Origin: Eonycteris spelaea
Lineage: Eukaryota > Chordata > Mammalia > Chiroptera > Pteropodidae
Reading direction: 5' to 3'
DNA: 64,000 nucleotides
Assembly: GCA_003508835.1 (NCBI GenBank)
Contig: PUFA01000182.1
Span: forward strand, 1,798,001 to 1,862,000
Numbering within the stretch: the stretch's first letter is position 1; the number at the start of each line of letters is the position of its first letter. The notes below the pieces were generated by a model. That model saw only the letters and a list, made by a program, of their open reading frames with translations. It did not search any database and was not told the origin of the DNA. Of this stretch, positions 16,690 to 28,400 are shown in pieces. The translations under genes and the position numbers were made by a program.

Positions 16690-17010
16690 AATTTCTGGTT
16701 TATGCTAAAACAGCTGTGAACCTTGACACATGATGCTCAGTAAAAGATGCCAGTCACAGAAGGCCACACAGTGCAAGATTCCATGTATATAACATATCCA
16801 AAACAGGCAAATCGATAGAGACAGAGAGTGTATTCCTGGTCGTCGGGGATAAAGAATTATTGGAATGGGGATGGGGAGTGACTGCTTATTGGGTGAAGTT
16901 TCTTTTTGGGTGATTAAAATGTTCTAAAAATAGACTGTGGTGATGGTTTGTGTAACTCTATAAACCTACAAAAAAGCACATAGTTGTATACTTTGAAGGG
17001 AAGCGTTATA
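16690..17010 (+). mobile_element. L1 3'-end fragment
   Basis: LINE-1 3' UTR remnant in sense orientation: ATGATGCTCAGTAAAAGATG, GGCCACACAGTGCAAGATTC, and the tail AAAGCACATAGTTGTATACT. Non-coding. Confidence 0.7.
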
Positions 17011-17627
17011 TGGTACGTGAGTTCAATCTGGCTAAGAGGATGAATATGCCCTGGAATCTTGATGGATCCGGGTTCCAGATCCTGCTCTGTTGCTTCGTGG
17101 GCTGTGTGATCTCCCCTGCCTCTCTTGCCTCTCTCTCTGCTGGATTAAAAACAATCCTGGGGAGGTCTCCAAGTTGGGTCAGGAAAGACATCCTTCAGAG
17201 CCCTGCCTCTTTTGCTTGATTGACAGATTTGGTGTTGCCGTAGAAACCATTTTTCCACTCCCGAGGTACTACAAGAGGAATTCAGGATTCTTTCTTCACA
17301 TCAGAAATAAATTAAGGGTTTTGAGGCTGATTTTGAAAGTAGTTTATAGCTCCTTGGCACCAAGAAAAATGCCTTGCTACATGGGTGTTTTCTAGGAAAA
17401 ATAAAAGTGTATTCATTCCAATTCATGTGATCCATACACAGCCCTCCCCAACAAGCAGCGTTTCTGCAATTTTACTTAGATCCTTCATACAATTATCTAA
17501 AAGAGAATCCTTTTTGCCCCCAAATTATAAATTGGTTTTTCTTGTCAACATGAAGCGGTCTGAAGATGTATAATTTTGTGTTAGTTTCTTTGCATTCATT
17601 TCTGTGCTTCATTTGGAAGGGTTTTTT

Positions 17628-17672
17628 TGTTTGTTTGTTTGTTTTTTGTTTTTTTGTTTTTTTTTTTTTTTT
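17628..17672. repeat. (GTTT)n / poly(T) tract
   Basis: GTTTGTTTGTTTG followed by long T runs. On the minus strand this is an A-rich tail, possibly of a lost retroelement. Confidence 0.8.
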
Positions 17673-17724
17673 ACTATGAAACCAGGAAGAGTGTCCCAAT
17701 TTATTACCCTAGAAATCCGAGATC

Positions 17725-18125
17725 CATTAAAAATACAAACTAAATTTATTGTCTCACAGTTCTGGGAGCTGGAATTCTAAGATCAGGACTTGATCAGGGT
17801 TGGTTCCTACTGAGAGTTGTAAGAGAGAAGTTGTTCCGAGCTGTCTCCCAGCTGCTAGTGGTTTACTGGCAATCGCTGGCATTCTTCGGCTTGTAGAATC
17901 ATCGTCTCATTTCTGCCTCTGTCATCACATGACGTTCTCCCTGTGCGTAAGTCTGGGTCCAAATTTCCGCTTTGTGTAAGACACCAGTCATGCTATTACT
18001 GGGGCCCAGCCTACTCCAGTGTGACTCAACTTGTTACATCTGCAACCACCCTGTCCCCAAATAAGGTCATATTCTGAGATCCTGGGGGTTTTGGACTACC
18101 TCCTCTGAATTTTGTGGGACACCAG
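17725..18125 (-). mobile_element. MaLR/MLT1-type LTR fragment
   Basis: Reverse-oriented LTR fragment showing TTTATTGTCTCACAGTTCTG, TCACATGACGTTCTCCCTGT, and CTGTCCCCAAATAAGGTCAT near its far end. No internal coding sequence. Confidence 0.6.
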
Positions 18126-19089
18126 GCAAAGCTGATCATATGCACAGACATGGACACCTACAAATGCCTCTGAAAAATACGAGGTCGGCTCTTGCTTTTG
18201 TGCTCATACTCCTCTCTTGCTGCAAACATCAGCCTGAAATCTCTCTTCATGCTGTAACCTTTCTCCTAGTGCCCTTATATGTCAGGTGTGCAGTCAGGTG
18301 TGCCTCAGGCCCTCTGACGCTGGGTGACATTCCTCAGCGGGACTGGACCACCGCCTGTTCAGCGAGTCCTGACTGATACACAGTGGGGTCCTTTCCGGTG
18401 TCACAGCCCTGGCTATTGTTGGCACCGGCTAAGAAAATACTGACTCTGTGAGAAAGGCAGATGAATGTCCCCTCTCTGCTGTCTGTGACCCATGGACTGC
18501 TTTCTCAGCGTAGGTAGGAGGAAGTCATGAAATTAATGGGATGTGGCCCTTCCCATTTACATTTTTAATGCTTATTTGCCAACGTGGGGGTTCAAATCTT
18601 CTCGACCCCCAGGAATATTCAGGGCGTGGGTGTGGGCCATTCTCCCAGGATGCCCTAGACCTTCTGGGGCTTTTTTCACAGAGTGAATTTAATAAAGGGG
18701 ATCGTTTTAACTGGTGTTGAAGGGCTGAGAACGGGGGGATGGGGGAAGTACAGGGGTAGCAGCTGCTGGAATGAAGGGGTGTGGGGACAAGGTTCTCAGG
18801 CCTCTGAGGAGGGTGCACCCCGCCACTGCTGCTGTTGCTGCACCCTCAGATGGTCAGGGAGGTGGCACCGAACTCCAGCTGTATGACTTCAGCAACTCAT
18901 CAAAACTGTCTTAGTTTGCCCTTCTGTGAAGTGGGACAGTAACTACCTTCATGAGGCTGATGAAAGGATTTACTGAGTTTAGTTCACACCTGGCGCTCAG
19001 AGCTGGGCCTGGCTAGTCCATGCTGCATAAAGCATTACCTACTCTTGTTCACCAAGAATTGAACCCCTGTTGCAGAGAATTTTCTAGTG

Positions 19090-19255
19090 CAGGGGTTTCA
19101 ATCCAGGGGCGATTCAGCCCCCAGGGGATACCGGGCAATGTCTAGAGACGTTTTGGTTTGTCCTGGTGCCGGAGGAGGGATGCTGCTGGCACCGAACGGG
19201 GGGAGGGCGGGGATGCTGTGATGCGCAGGACAGCTGCCTGCCCCTGCTCGGCTGC
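19090..19255 (+). mobile_element. Ancient hAT-type MITE (copy 1 of 5)
   Basis: Short non-coding repeat with phrases GGGGTTTCAATCCAGGGGCG, GGGCAATGTCTAGAGACG, GGGATGCTGCTGGCACC and GATGCGCAGGACAGC. Four more copies of this family lie in FZR1 intron 1. The arrangement resembles a non-autonomous hAT (Charlie-type) element; the family name was not determined. Confidence 0.5.
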
Positions 19256-20132
19256 CCCCTCAGCCACCCTGTGATCTTAGAACTTTGGTGCTGAGCCTTG
19301 AAGCCCTTCCCCTGCTTTCCTCCACTTCTGCCTCCTGCTCCCTGACCTCTGCTCATCCTGGGCCTGGGTCAGAGAGAAGGTGAAATACCCCCACTCTCAC
19401 TCCCCTCCCCAACACTGGAGGCTGGACCTGGGCCACCAGGACATCTGATCTCTGGCCAGGGAAGGAAGGGACGCGGGTCTGGCGTCAGGGGGCAGCTGGG
19501 GACGCTGTGGGGATAGCAAAGGCTGTACAGATTGCTCCTGATCCCAGGCCCATCTGTCTATCAGTCTGTCCTGTCCCAGGGCTGAGCACTCATCTCTCCT
19601 TCCAGATCTCCGTCCCTCTGGCAGGGCGTTTTCTGATCCGCCTGGCAAATCCGATCCGGCTCTTACTTGGGGCAGGTATGCTGCCCACAGCTGAGGCCTG
19701 CTTGGGAATAAGCCGCCCACTCCCACTCCACAGGACGGTTTATCTGACCTCTCCCCCACCCTCTCTCAAAATCCCGCCTTAGCTCCTTGCTGACCTGGGG
19801 GTAAGGTCCTGACTCCTTATCTGCCATTCAGTCACCCTTCTGGGTCTTGTTCCTCCAGCCACAGCTCTGACCATGGGGGACTTGTCCCCCTCCTCTGACT
19901 AGAGGTTTAAAATCTTCAGGGCTGCAACATTGCTCAGCAAGAAGCCAGATCCACTGAACAAATGAGTCTGTGAAAACAATAAATGAGTGAATGACCTGAC
20001 TCAGAGGCGCCTCCCTGATTGGCCCGAGTCAGGGGCAGCCTCGTCTGCCTTCCCCACAGAGTCAGGGGCAGCAAATAGATGGCACCAAGAGGAGGAGGCC
20101 CTGAGATGCGCTGGGACCCCCTGCCTCCCTGC

Positions 20133-20135
<3 letters not shown>

Positions 20136-20183
<48 letters not shown>

Positions 20184-20184
20184 C
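20136..20184. repeat. (TG)20(CG)n microsatellite
   Basis: About twenty TG dinucleotides (20136-20175) followed by a short alternating CG run. Alternating purine-pyrimidine sequence of this kind can adopt Z-DNA. Confidence 0.9.
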
Positions 20185-21840
20185 CACAGTTGGCTGCCTG
20201 AGTACTTGCCCCACACGGAAAGCTGATAGAAGACTGAATACGGAGGAGGCAGCATTTTGCCTTCGACTGGACCCTCCCTGTCGGGGAACAGAAAACTCAA
20301 AGATATGGGAGGTGCATGTCACTCAGCCCTCTGGCCAGCCCTCTGGCTGGGAATGCCGGTCCGGAAAATGGATGTGAAGTGGTGTAAAATCTCCTAGGGG
20401 TGTCACTGGATGACAGGAGGCGGGGAATGGAAATAAAAATAAAAAATAAAAAATAAACTGGTATTTTGCCATAGTCTTTCATTTTTAGAAATAATTTTTA
20501 GAAGTCTTTCATTTCTCTTGAAGAAATCTAAAGGGAGCTTGACCTACAGGAAGGAAAGAATTGAGGTTCTTATCATTCCTTATCCATTCATCTCCTCCGC
20601 AGTGGTCAATCCTTATCCCTTCCCTGAGAGGTTCTTTCTCTCCAGCCCTGCACCCCACCCACGCCCATTGTTCAGGCTCCTTTTCGTACAAGCGTGTGGT
20701 GCAGTGGGTGGTCTGCATTAGTGCTGGGGCTGGGCTGGGCGCCCTTGGGCTGCCAGAGCCTCAAGTTCATAAGGGGGTTCCTGTGTGTTTCCCAATATCT
20801 GTGTACATTTGATTCTCTGCCCGTACGTCCACCATCCAGTTATTTGACAGATATTTATTTTTTATTTTCATTAAACTTATTGGAGGTGACACTGGTTAAT
20901 AGCATTATCTAAATATCAAGTGTATGACTTTATAATACAGGGCCTGTGTACTCCATTGAGTGCTCACTGCTCAAAGTGTAGTCTCCTTCCATCACCATGA
21001 CCCCTTGACCCTCTTTGGCCCGCCCCCCCGTCACCCCTGCTCCTCTGGTAACCACCATTCTGTGGTTTTGACAGATATTTCTTGAGCTCCTACTATATGC
21101 CGGGCATTGCTTGGGACGATGTGGTGACTAAGACTACCCGGTCCTTGCCTCCGAGGGGATCGCAGTCCAGTGCGGCAGACAGATGGTTACAGATGGGAGA
21201 CGGTAGAGCAGATATTAGGTTGTAAGGGTGGGCAGCTCAGGGCACTGTGCGAGCCTAGAGTGATAACTGACAGCGGACCAGGGGGTGCTCCGAAGCCTTC
21301 TGGCTGAGAAGATTAAGAGATGACACTTCTACACTTTTAACACACATCATACCCACTCCAGAGCCACGGAGACTGAGGCACCACAACACTAAGGAACTTG
21401 TCTCAGTGGAACAGCTGGGGAAGGGGGCTGGTCAGGAACCCGTGATTCTGGCCACGCAGTTTAACACCACCGCTGGAGGAGGCCTGGACGCCTGGGGGAA
21501 CCTGCATCCAAGGCTTGTAGGAACTTGTGGTGACCCAGTTGTGGGCGGGCCGTTGGAGGAGACGGGGAAGGGGGCGAGAGCTCTGGCCGCCAGAATGCAC
21601 GCACCTGACTCACTGTCAGGTGAGCACTGTGCGTCCCTCAGCACCCTCTCCCTCTCTGGGCGTGTGTCTTGGCCTGTGAAATGGGAAAGGCTTGCTCCGC
21701 CTCCCGCCCAGCTGGGATGAGAACACCCAGGTGGGGCGCCTGGCACAGTTGGCGCTCATTAAATGCCGGCTGGTGTTACGATGATTATCCCCATTATTAT
21801 CCGTAATGACTAATTAATTAGAACTAATACGTACTCTCCG

Positions 21841-22403
21841 CGTCCGATTGTGTCTCACTCGGCCGAGAAGTCACCGCACTCCGCGGAGAGGCGAGCTCAG
21901 GCTCGGGCTTCCCGGCAACCCACGCCCAGTCCACCCCGTTCTCCCCGGCCCACATCAGGCCTCATAAAGCTGCAGGCAGGCTGGGGTGGCGCGGGCCTGG
22001 CGGCGGGAGTCTGGGTGAGAGAGCTCTTTGCGTCGCCCCTAACTTCCGTAAAGAGGGGTCCCACAAACCCAAGCCACCGTCGGGCGCTAGGACCGCGCGG
22101 CACGTCGGCTCGGGGTGAAAAGGCCAGGCTAACCCAGAAAACACGCCTATCTCCCCGGTGATTGGCTGTCGGGCTCCGGCGCGCGGCCTCGATTGGTGAA
22201 AAAGGCCGCTATTCCCGGGATGCTCCGCCCCGCCCCGCCCGGGCCTTAGTCTAAGGTCCTCCGGCTCCGCCGCCGCAGGCGCTCTCCGCGGGAGGCGGGA
22301 CGCGGCGGACTCGGGCGGCGGCGGGGAGAGCGGGCCGCACACGGCTGGGGCCGGTCCTGTTCGCTAAGTGCTGGCCGGTCCGGCCCAAGCCCGGAGCGCC
22401 GCC
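21841..22403 (+). promoter_or_regulatory. MFSD12: MFSD12 CpG-island promoter
   Basis: CpG-dense region ending at the MFSD12 ATG. It contains two inverted CCAAT boxes (ATTGG at 22161-22165 and 22192-22196) and clustered GC boxes (CCGCCCCGCCCCGCCC, about 22225-22240). There is no TATA box. The start site is probably between the GC boxes and the ATG. Confidence 0.6.
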
Positions 22404-25400
22404 ATGGGCCCGGGGCCCCCGGCGGCCGCAGCGGGGGCGCCCCCGCGGCCGATGACCCTGGCGGCGCGATTGAGCTACGCCGTGGGCCACTTCCTCAACG
22501 ACCTGTGCGCGTCCATGTGGTTCACCTACCTGCTGCTTTACCTGCACTCGGTGCGCGCCTACAGCTCGCGCGGCGCGGGGCTGCTGCTGCTGCTCGGCCA
22601 AGTGGCCGACGGGCTCTGCACGCCCCTCGTGGGCTACGAGGCCGACCGCGCGGCCGCTGCGCCCGCTGCGGGCCTCGCAAGGCCTGGCACCTGGTCGGTA
22701 AGTCACCGCCGAGCCTCTGCCGTCCGACTGCTCACCGCCAGTCCCCCTTCCATCTCTGCCCCGTGCCTGAGTCTTCCCCTCCGTCTGCCCACGGCTGCTG
22801 TCTGACCTGGGAAGACCCCTCCATGTGACTGTTGGTGTGACCCTTCAGTGCCGCTTCTCTTTGTCTGTCTGACCCCGGGGCCCCTGAAGTCTCTTTGGGT
22901 CGGGTCCTACTGCCCAGCGCCTCTTCTGTCAGTCTGTCTGGTCCGGCCTGACCTCTCCATCTGTCTATCGGGTGACCAGCAGGACAACTCAGCCCGAGTG
23001 AAGTCAGGCTGCCTAGAGTCTCCGCTGTCTGTTTTCCCAACGCGTCCCATCCATCCCCACCCCAGTCTCCGGCAACCTGTCGCTTGGGTTTTTTCCCGGT
23101 GGTGAGTTAGAAGTCAGTGTATGCCTGACGTGATTGGGTCTGCAGACCGTGGGTCGCCCTCTGGCCTGGAGGTGTTGCCAGCCTAGGGGGCTTTTAGGGA
23201 TGGGAGGAGGCGGGCCCCCAGGGCGGGGTGCCTGACCAATGCACACCAATGATAAGCTTGTGTGTCTGGGCATCCTTTCTCTGCCTGCCCAGGCACTGGG
23301 CTTTGAGATTGGCCCTGCCACTCTCACTGCTGTCCCGCCCCCAGCAGGAGCGCTGGCTGCCTCCTGGCCTTGAGGTGCTGGGGCTTTTCAGGAGGCAGGG
23401 CCAGGAATCTGGCCACTTGGGGAATTCTGGGCCGCAGCTTTCTAGAAGGCAGGAGGGCCAGGCTGGTGTCTTCTTGCTCTTGGGAACAAATGAGCGGGGG
23501 AGGTAGTGGGTGACAGACCTCCAGTAGCTGAGGGTGGCTAGAATCACTGTGGCCGCAGCCTGGGGCCGGTTTTCAGGTCTGTCCGGCGAGGACACTAAGG
23601 TTGTGCCTGGGCCACTCCAGACTGTAGGAGTCTCAGACCAGTGACTACGTCATCTGAACACGAACATTTGAGGTGTCTCTCTGCGGGCTGATGTTGGGTT
23701 CGCTTGGAGAGCTGACCCCAGAGTCTCAAAGGCAGTTTTGTTTATAATTGTAGGGTCAACTCACTGACATGCAAACCAAATGGGCCAGAGAGATGAGCAG
23801 GGTAATGGGGGGTATGTGAGAAGGGCTCCGTTGGGGGGGGCAGGGGAAACCTCATCTGAAGAGATGGAGCCAGCATGGAAGGGTAGCCCTGGCAGCGGGC
23901 ACTGCATGTGCAAAGGCCCTGAGGTGGGACCTGTTACCAGCTCAGAGTCCCAGGCCTGACTCTGCCCCTTCATGGGTGGGGGCCTGGGATTCAGTGAGGG
24001 TCCCACCTGATCCAGGAGAACCTGCAGGGCTGGGGAAAGGGCCGGAGGCATTTTGTAAAAACTGAAGGGTTTATGTTTATGCAAGCCTGGAGGATGGGTG
24101 CCCTGACCAGACACCAAGACCTCCGCCTGCACCCTTCCCCTCTCTGGGTAGAGGTCTGTTGGGGAGAGGAAGCCAGGGTGGCCCCTCGTGATGCCTGATA
24201 AGGTGACTTAAGCAAAGGTCACCAGGCACCAGTGCCCACTTCTCTATTTGCCCGAGTCTGTGGGTGGCGATGGACTCAGTCTTTCCCTTAGCCAGACCTC
24301 TGCCTCTCCACCTAGCCCAGAGGAGCCTCGGAGCCAGATGTGGGCAGGCACTCCTGTGGGGCCCAGGCTGGGGCGGGCGCGTGGACTGGCCTTCGTGAGA
24401 GAGAAGCAGAGCTCTGGAGGATGGGACATTGGCTTTGGGTTTTGGAGGGCGGATAGGAGTGTGTGTAGGGGGTACGTTCCATGCAGTCGAAGGTACCTGT
24501 GCAAGGGTGTATCGTATTTTGGCTTTGAAGCTGCTGGGGCGGGAAGTGGTTCAGAGTAGCAGGATCTCCAGCTTCCACACCCATGCTCACTTCCCAGAGC
24601 TACATCAGGAAGCAGATATTTCCATTATCTCCATTTTTGGAAACTGAAGCCCCAAGAGGCAAAGTCACATGCCCAAGGTCCCTCAGCCAGGCACCCTGGC
24701 ACTGACAATGGTTAACCTGGCCGGGGCAGCAGCGGGTTGGAGTCCGGCCTGGGCAGTGCAGTCCTCTGACCAAGGTCGGCTAAGGGTGCCTGGCCCGGGG
24801 CGCCTCCAGCCCAGCCATCTGCCCTGGATGCCCCTCCCAGTTCCAGAGAAAGATCGGGGCTGGTTTTGGTTTCATTTCCTGGTTGCAGGACTGCTGGGCG
24901 GGCCCAGGGTCTGGGGATGAGGTCACCTTCAGAGCTGGGAGGGGTCGGTAGGCCTGCTGCTGGGCTCCCTCCAGGTGCAGGGATGGAGAAGGGCGTAAGG
25001 CTGGAGGGAGGGAGCTGGGCTCAGAGTCCTGCAGGCTGGATGCTCAGCTCTGTGGCCCACTCAGTGGACCTCAGTTTCCTAGTCTGAAAAATGAGGATAA
25101 TGACATCAGTAACAGCCACCCTTTGGGCTAAATAGAGGCTGTTATTATTCACTCATTCAAGTCTAAGGCCGTGTCACCCTGAACGTGCCCGATCTTGTCT
25201 GATCTTGGAAGCTAAGCAGGGTCGGGCCTGGTTAGTACTTGGATGGGAGACCACCTAGGGAGACCAGGTGCTGTAGGCGCTAAAAAAAAATAAAAATAAA
25301 TGAAATAAGATAATTTAATCATTCAAGAGATATTGATGTGCCGGGCTCCATGCTGGGTCCCTGGGACACAGCAGTGACTTAGAGACACCTGGTCCCCACC

Positions 25401-28400
25401 CCAGCATTCACAGTCTGGTGGGGGAGGCAGGCAGGAAGCAGACACAGGATTCCTGCGTGGGCTGAGGGTGTGAAGAAAAGAAAGCAGGGTCCGCATAGTG
25501 TGTTGGGGCAGGGAGGGGACTGCTGGTGACCGAGCTGGTCAGGGAGGACCTCGCTGAGGAGACGGCATTTGAGTGCTGAGGGATGAATTGGAGCCAGCCT
25601 TGCTAAAGTGTGAGGGGCAGGGCATTTCAGACAGAGGGCACAGCATGTGCAAAGATCCTGAGGCAGGACTATGCGGGGAGGCTGTGTGGCCGGAGCAGAG
25701 TGTGGGGAGACTCGACCTTGTTCAGGGCTATTAGAATGTTTTCCAGGAGAGGTCCTCTGAGGACCTGACGGGGACGCTGGGGCTCGGGGAGGGCGGAGTC
25801 CAGCATCCCTGGTCACATGATCCCACAGGACCCCCTGATAGGAGCTTGATGGGGTGGGGAAGTTGTGGGTGTAAGTGTCTGTGGTGGGCAGTTCTCCAGG
25901 GCTCCCACAGTGCCCTTTCAGCCTGCTGCGTACCTCTTGGAACCCCAGCTCTCTGCCTCAGTTTCCCCATTTGTCACAGGGCCATAAACCTGGGACACCG
26001 GTCTTGCTGATCCCACACACCCACTGTGTGACTTTGGGAGGGTCTCTAGCCTTTTTTGCGTCTGTTTGGCCCCTCGCGGTCACACCTGGGGACCCTGGCC
26101 ACCGTGGGAGGCCTAGTGATGTGACGTCCCCGCTCTGCCTCCCCACAGGCACCATCTGTGTCCTGCTGTCCTTCCCTTCATCTTCAGCCCCTCCTGGGCT
26201 GCGGGGCGACCACGCCGAGTGGGCCGCCTCCTCTACTACGCGCCCTTCATCGTCATCTTCCAGTTCGGCTGGGCCGCCACGCAGATCGCCCACCTCAGCC
26301 TCATCCCTGAGCTTGTCACCAACGACCACGAGAAGGTGGAGCTCACCGCTCTCAGGTATCCGCCTGGGCGGGGCGGGCGCACTCAGAACAGGTGAGGCGG
26401 GGCGCCCGGCCACCCTCTCTGTGCGGCCCTGCCAGGCTGGGGGCTCTGGGCCTCGCAGCTGCAGCTCGAACACCTGTAACAGTGAACCGGGCAGCTGCTT
26501 GCCTAACCAAGGCAACATATCATGTCACAGTCCCTGTGCTGAGAGTCTGTCCGCTTAGGGGTTTTCTTCACTGTCTCGAGGCTTCAATCAGGGCGACAGC
26601 TAGGGCTGGTGTCTCATCTGAGGCCTGGGTCCCTCTGCCCTGCTCATGCAGTTGGTGGCAGAATTCATGTTCTTGCGGCTGTAGAGCTCATGGCTCGGTG
26701 GCTCTTCTGAGACCCGCAGGAGAGTCAGAGCTGAGGGACAGCTCAAGTCTTTTTCTACAATCGCCTGATTAGGCCCACCCAGGATCACCTCCCTTAATTA
26801 CATCTGCAAATCCCTTCACCTGTGCCACAGAATGCTGCGTAAACATGGGAGTGACATCCCATCATGCCCATAAGTCCCATCCCCAAGGGGGGAGGAGTTA
26901 GTGTAGGACGGGGCCAGGACCAGGACCGTTTAGAACCCTGCCTGCTGCATGTGGATACAGTTGTTGCCTGGCTTATCCATCCACTTGCTTGAGGTGATAG
27001 AGAAGGTTATTCTGGATTCGGTGACCGTCTGAGCATTTATGGAGCACTTGCTGTATGCCAGGCACAGTTCGCCTTCATGTGAATTACCTTCTTTGACCCT
27101 CATGAGAAGCCCAGGTTGTCATGTGTCCAAGGCCAGAGCGAGGTGCCTGTGGGCCATATGCAGTAGGAGAAAGGTACAGGAGATGGCAGCTCCAGCCAGA
27201 AGGGACAGCGCACGCGGGGTGGCCGCTGAGGCTGGAGCTCAGAGGAGGGCCCAGCCTGTCCGGCAGTCCATGCCATGAGTGTGTGTCCCTCTGGTCAGGG
27301 CAGCGCCTCTGTCGAGGGTCCCGCCCGTCTCTACCTCGGCCTGTCTGGCCCCCATCATTTTCCTCCCCACCCGCCTCTGAGTTCCCCATTATGGCCGAGA
27401 GCTGCAGGTGCTGACAGGGCTGCTCAATGGCCGGGCCCCTAAGGGCCCCAGCCGACAGGGGACAGTGCTTTATGGCCAGCCTCGTGGCATCTTCACTGTG
27501 ATCTCAGGGGGAAGAACTGTTCTCTTTCAGAAAGGGAAACTGAGTCCTGCTGAGATCCAGAGGCTCCCCATACCTTGCCCTGCCCCAGCGGGGGTACCAC
27601 AGACGAGCCCCTGGAGGGACATTGCTCTGGGCCGCAGGCAGGAGCCAGCCCAGATGATTCTAGGCCGTGGGGCCCTGCCCTGCCAAAGCTCGGGACCTGG
27701 GTTCTGAGAATTCCGGAATCCTGGTTTCTAAGCACCTGGAGCTTTCAGACTTGGGCTGCACCCCCGCTCCCTGTCCCAGTGGTCCCAGGTCACAGTTGTC
27801 AATCACCAGGTGATGTGCAGGCTGGGAAAACTGAGGCCAGCAGGACTTCCTTGGGTCCACTCAAGGTTTAGTGGCTGAAATCACCCATCGGCGACAAACA
27901 GCTCTGACCGTGTGGCGGCCGTGGGTTTCCTGGGCTGCCATGCCCAGACCTTGTCTGTCCCCACCAGGTACGCCTTCACCGTGGTGGCCAACATCACCGT
28001 CTACGGCGCCGCCTGGCTCCTGCTCCACCTGCAGGCGTCTCCGCACGTGGGGCCCGTCCAGGATGTCAGCGACCAGCTGGGGGTCCAGGACGTGCCTGTG
28101 TTTCGGGTGAGCGGGGGTTGGGGGCAGACCCTGAAGGTGGGGCCTGGGCGGTGACAGCCACCTCTGACCCCGCTCCTGCCCGGTCCCCAGAACCTCGCCC
28201 TGTTGGTGGTGGGCATCGGCGCCGTCTTCTCACTGCTGTTCCACCTGGGCACCAGGGAGGGGCGCCGGCAGCAGGTGGCGGAGCAGGACGAACACACCCC
28301 GCTGCTGGCCCCCGCCAGGGCCCAGCCCCTGCTGCTCTGGAAACACTGGCTTCGGGAGCCGGCCTTTTACCAGGTACCGTGTGCGGGCAGAGGGCGCTGC

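Larger units (their letters stand above)
15901..21840. other. Intergenic region between HMG20B and MFSD12
   Basis: I see no convincing exon in these 5.9 kb. The content is old repeats: an L1 tail (about 16.69-17.01 kb), a T-rich (GTTT)n run, a MaLR LTR, an hAT-type MITE, a (TG)n microsatellite, an A-rich AAAATAA run near 20,430-20,457, an L1-like piece near 20.85-21.07 kb (TCTCCTTCCATCACCATGAC, TCTGGTAACCACCATTCTG), and MIR/L2-like pieces (for example GAGCTCCTACTATATGCCG near 21,085). Confidence 0.6.

Noticed and set aside
20001..20377. Cys/Val- and Thr/His-repeat frames near 20.1 kb
   Set aside because: Translations of the (TG)n microsatellite.
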